Below are positions 43,365 to 45,569 of a stretch of 45,569 nucleotides of DNA, piece by piece. Every line of letters starts with the position of its first letter. Positions within the stretch are counted from its first letter, which is position 1. The translations under genes and the position numbers were made by a program. Under the pieces are notes generated by a model that saw only the letters and a program-made list of their open reading frames with translations, did not search any database and was not told the DNA's origin. Source of the stretch: Candidatus Kaelpia aquatica (GTDB lineage Bacteria > Omnitrophota > Gorgyraeia > Kaelpiales > Kaelpiaceae); the NCBI GenBank assembly GCA_030765335.1, contig JAVCCU010000020.1, positions 1 to 45,569 on the forward strand. Reading direction: 5' to 3'.

Positions 43365-43946
43365 CTATTTAAGATATCTATTAAAATGAGCTACCTTTTC
43401 AAAGCTTCTCTTGGGAACAAAGAGCTGCCCTTTCTTGTCACGCCAATACTTAATATCCTTGTCAGAGTCCAGCATTCTAGGGCTCTCGCTACCATAGCCT
43501 AATCCAATAAGAGAATCCAATTTTATGCTGCTAGGAAGTTTAAATATTTTGGAAAGCTCTTTTTTATCTATTGCCCCAAGCCAACAGGATGAAAGTGAAA
43601 AACTCTCGGCCGCAAGCATTATATTCTCTGCAGCTGCACCTACATCTCTTAAATCTGGGTTAGGACTCTTTTTGAGATTGATTAAAATAGCAATATAAAC
43701 ACTGGGGCACTCTCTAGGGTTAGGCCTATCCTCCGGCTGAATATATGTAGCCCATTTGGTATAAGGAAAAATCTTGGCTACTACCTCCTCTCCGCTTGCT
43801 ATTATATATTCAATAAATTGAAGGTTTGCAGCAGATGGTGCAGCTCTGCCTGCATCTACTATCTTTCTCAATGTTGCAATATTGATTTTATTCTGCTTAA
43901 ACTTTCTAACAGACCTGCGATTTAATATAAGATCATACATCTCCAT
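43365..43946 (-). CDS. Nitroreductase-family flavoprotein (start corrected)
   Basis: The enzyme is 193 residues from the ATG at 43946 (MEMYDLILNRRSVRKF). An ATG two codons earlier touches the Shine-Dalgarno sequence and is less likely. The family fold is shown by the N-terminal RRSVRKF phosphate-binding site for FMN, AGRAAPSAANLQ and the central DVGAAAENIMLAAESFSLSSCWLGAI (fragments only). Members reduce nitro, quinone or ene substrates with NAD(P)H. A sugar-locus role is possible because it abuts the GT2 gene by one base, but it also follows lepA by 10 bases, so it may just share that message. Confidence 0.88.
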   Translation of the reverse strand: MEMYDLILNRRSVRKFKQNKINIATLRKIVDAGRAAPSAANLQFIEYIIASGEEVVAKIFPYTKWATYIQPEDRPNPRECPSVYIAILINLKKSPNPDLRDVGAAAENIMLAAESFSLSSCWLGAIDKKELSKIFKLPSSIKLDSLIGLGYGSESPRMLDSDKDIKYWRDKKGQLFVPKRSFEKVAHFNRYLK

Positions 43947-43952
43947 AACCAT

Positions 43953-43958
43953 CTCCTT
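43953..43958 (-). promoter_or_regulatory. Ribosome binding site deciding the nitroreductase start
   Basis: AAGGAG abuts the first ATG (43952) directly, but is six bases from the third codon ATG (43946). This makes 43946 the better start. Confidence 0.6.
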
Positions 43959-45569
43959 AATCCAATTTTAACATTGCTAAGAATGCCTCTTGCGGAATAT
44001 CAACCTTACCGAATTTTTTCATACGCTTCTTGCCCTCACTCTGCCTGCTCCATAATTTTCTTTTTCTTGTTATATCGCCGCCATAGCATTTACCTGTGAC
44101 ATTCTTTTTTAAAGGAGCCACTGTCTCTCTGGCAACAATTTTTCCTCCTATTGCAGCCTGAACAGCAACTTCAAATAACTGTTTAGGAATTACCGAACGC
44201 AGCTGATGGACAAGCTGTCTTCCTTTGTATTGAGCCTTATCTTTATCGATTAAAACAGAGAGCGCCTCACATAGTTCACCATTCAGCAATATGTCTATTC
44301 TTACTAAATTAACATCTCTATATTCCAAAAACTCATAATCTAAAGAACCGTAGCCGCGAGTAGCCGATTTTATCTTATCATGAAAATCAACGAGGATCTC
44401 AGCAAGAGGAAGCTCATAAACTATACCTACCCTATCTTTGCCATAATACTCTGTAGTTTTATACATTCCGCGGCGTGACTGAGAAAGCTCCATAACTGAA
44501 CCTATAGACTCAGTTGGTATTAAGATGTAGGCTTTGACAAAAGGTTCTAATATTCTTATCTCTTTAGAGTTAATGAACTTTGCTGGGGTATCAAGCTCTA
44601 TCTTCTCTCCGTTCCTCCTGACCATAATATATTTTACATTGGGAGTAGTAATGATAATGTCTATCTTGAACTCTCTCTCTATCCTCTCTTGTATTATATC
44701 CATATGCAGCAGCCCTAAAAAACCAGATCTAAATCCTGGACCAAGAGCAGGTGAGTTCTCAGGTTCAAAAGTTAAAGCGAAATCAGTCAAAGATAGCTTC
44801 TCTAGAGCGTCTCTAAGCAGAGTAAAATCAGAATTGCTTACAGGGTAGAGCCCAGCATAGACCATAGGCTTAGCTTTTCTAAAACCAGTAAGAGGCTCCT
44901 TGGTAGGATTTAAAGCAGAGGTTACCGTATCACCTGATACAACATCCCGCGGAGATTTTATACCTGCTGCTATGAAACCAACCTCTCCCACACCTAGAGA
45001 ATCAATCTTCTCAGGATATGGAGTTAATATCCCTACTTCCTCAACAGTATATTCACTATTTTGAAAGAATAATTTTATTCTATCCCCAACCTTGATAGAG
45101 CCATTAAAAATTCTCAAATATAGAATAACACCTCTATATACATCAAAATAAGAGTCAAAAACCATCGCTTTTAAAGGGTCTTTCTCTTTTCCTATTGGAG
45201 CTGGGACATCTCGCACTATTCTATCCAGCACCTCTTTTATCCCTATACCCTCCTTAGCGCTGGTCTTTAGAATATCTCCTCTTTCTATTTGCAATATATC
45301 TTCTATTTGCTGCTCAATCTCTTCAATTCTTGCCCCGGGAAGGTCTATTTTATTTATTATCGGTATAATCTTTAAATTTTTCTCCTGCGCATGATAAAGA
45401 TTTGCTACTGTCTGAGCCTCTACGCCTTGGGCAGCATCAATAATTAAAAGTGCAGCTTCAGAACAAGAGATTGATTTAGTTACTTCAGATGTAAAATCCA
45501 CATGACCAGGAGTATCTATTAGATTCAGCTGGTAATTTTCGCCACCATATTTATACCAAAGTCTTACCG
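43957..45569 (-). CDS. lepA: Elongation factor 4 (LepA), 5' end beyond the window
   Basis: LepA is a ribosome-associated GTPase that affects translation, possibly at initiation or in back-translocation. The visible 536 residues run from the right edge: the frame stays open from VRLWYKYGGENY through the G3 motif DTPGH, so the GTG at 45501 within that motif is not the start. G4 is NKID and G5 is SAKEG. The LepA-specific C-terminal domain is complete (VTGKCYGGDITRKRKLW and KKRMKKFG). About 60-75 N-terminal residues, including the P-loop, are missing because of the window boundary, not mutation. Confidence 0.97.
   Translation of the reverse strand, partial: VRLWYKYGGENYQLNLIDTPGHVDFTSEVTKSISCSEAALLIIDAAQGVEAQTVANLYHAQEKNLKIIPIINKIDLPGARIEEIEQQIEDILQIERGDILKTSAKEGIGIKEVLDRIVRDVPAPIGKEKDPLKAMVFDSYFDVYRGVILYLRIFNGSIKVGDRIKLFFQNSEYTVEEVGILTPYPEKIDSLGVGEVGFIAAGIKSPRDVVSGDTVTSALNPTKEPLTGFRKAKPMVYAGLYPVSNSDFTLLRDALEKLSLTDFALTFEPENSPALGPGFRSGFLGLLHMDIIQERIEREFKIDIIITTPNVKYIMVRRNGEKIELDTPAKFINSKEIRILEPFVKAYILIPTESIGSVMELSQSRRGMYKTTEYYGKDRVGIVYELPLAEILVDFHDKIKSATRGYGSLDYEFLEYRDVNLVRIDILLNGELCEALSVLIDKDKAQYKGRQLVHQLRSVIPKQLFEVAVQAAIGGKIVARETVAPLKKNVTGKCYGGDITRKRKLWSRQSEGKKRMKKFGKVDIPQEAFLAMLKLD

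Noticed and set aside
1-45569. tRNA, rRNA, riboswitch or mobile element
   Set aside because: Gaps between genes are too short for most of these. I saw no cloverleaf with a CCA end, no transposase motif and no terminal inverted repeats.

Overview
The window is AT-rich bacterial DNA. Every gene I accept, 36 in all, lies on the minus strand, so transcription runs from high to low coordinates. Most neighbours overlap or sit within about 15 bases. The gene content points to a diderm bacterium: lipoproteins, a Wzm/Wzt-type glycan exporter and a probable outer-membrane barrel. Omnitrophota (former OP3) is my best guess at phylum. It rests on the mix of bactofilin-HTH, divergent polysaccharide deacetylase, GatCAB, and B12/radical-SAM genes beside glycosyltransferases. 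This is inference, not proof.

Layout, in order of transcription. (1) 45569-43957: 5'-truncated lepA, then a nitroreductase. (2) 43363-24047: a surface-glycan locus. It holds a GT2 transferase, an ABC-2 permease, an ATPase with a long unusual C-terminus, two small proteins that look like free copies of that C-terminal domain, a 1919-residue protein with four radical SAM cores, a 1311-residue protein with three, two GT4 transferases, a single-core B12/radical SAM protein and a second GT2 transferase. (3) 24059-20658: panB, a YihY-family membrane protein, an exported 119-residue protein, a 51-residue coiled-coil microprotein and an M48 lipoprotein protease, followed by an exported arginase-fold protein at 20572-19829. 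(4) 19767-11745: gatC-gatA-gatB, an S41 protease, a divergent polysaccharide deacetylase, tsaD, an MgtC-family protein, a bactofilin-HTH fusion and a tail-anchored HTH protein. (5) 11707-8165: four exported envelope proteins. (6) 8140-1499: polA, glgA, coaE, rho and a LOG-family gene. (7) 1352 to the left edge: a secreted protein, truncated by the window, that ends in 108-bp tandem repeats.

The most novel part is region 2. Eight radical SAM cysteine motifs are packed into three genes within about 13.4 kb, alongside glycosyltransferases and a glycan ABC exporter. A CBM6/35-like domain sits in the middle of the largest enzyme, and a repeated beta-rich domain seems shared by the ABC ATPase and two neighbours. 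A plausible reading is a dedicated pathway that builds, chemically edits and exports a surface glycan. The substrate and chemistry cannot be read from sequence.

No tRNA, rRNA, CRISPR array, insertion sequence or replication origin was recognised. No gene-free stretch exceeds 300 bases; the longest is 146 bases (1353-1498) and holds a promoter.
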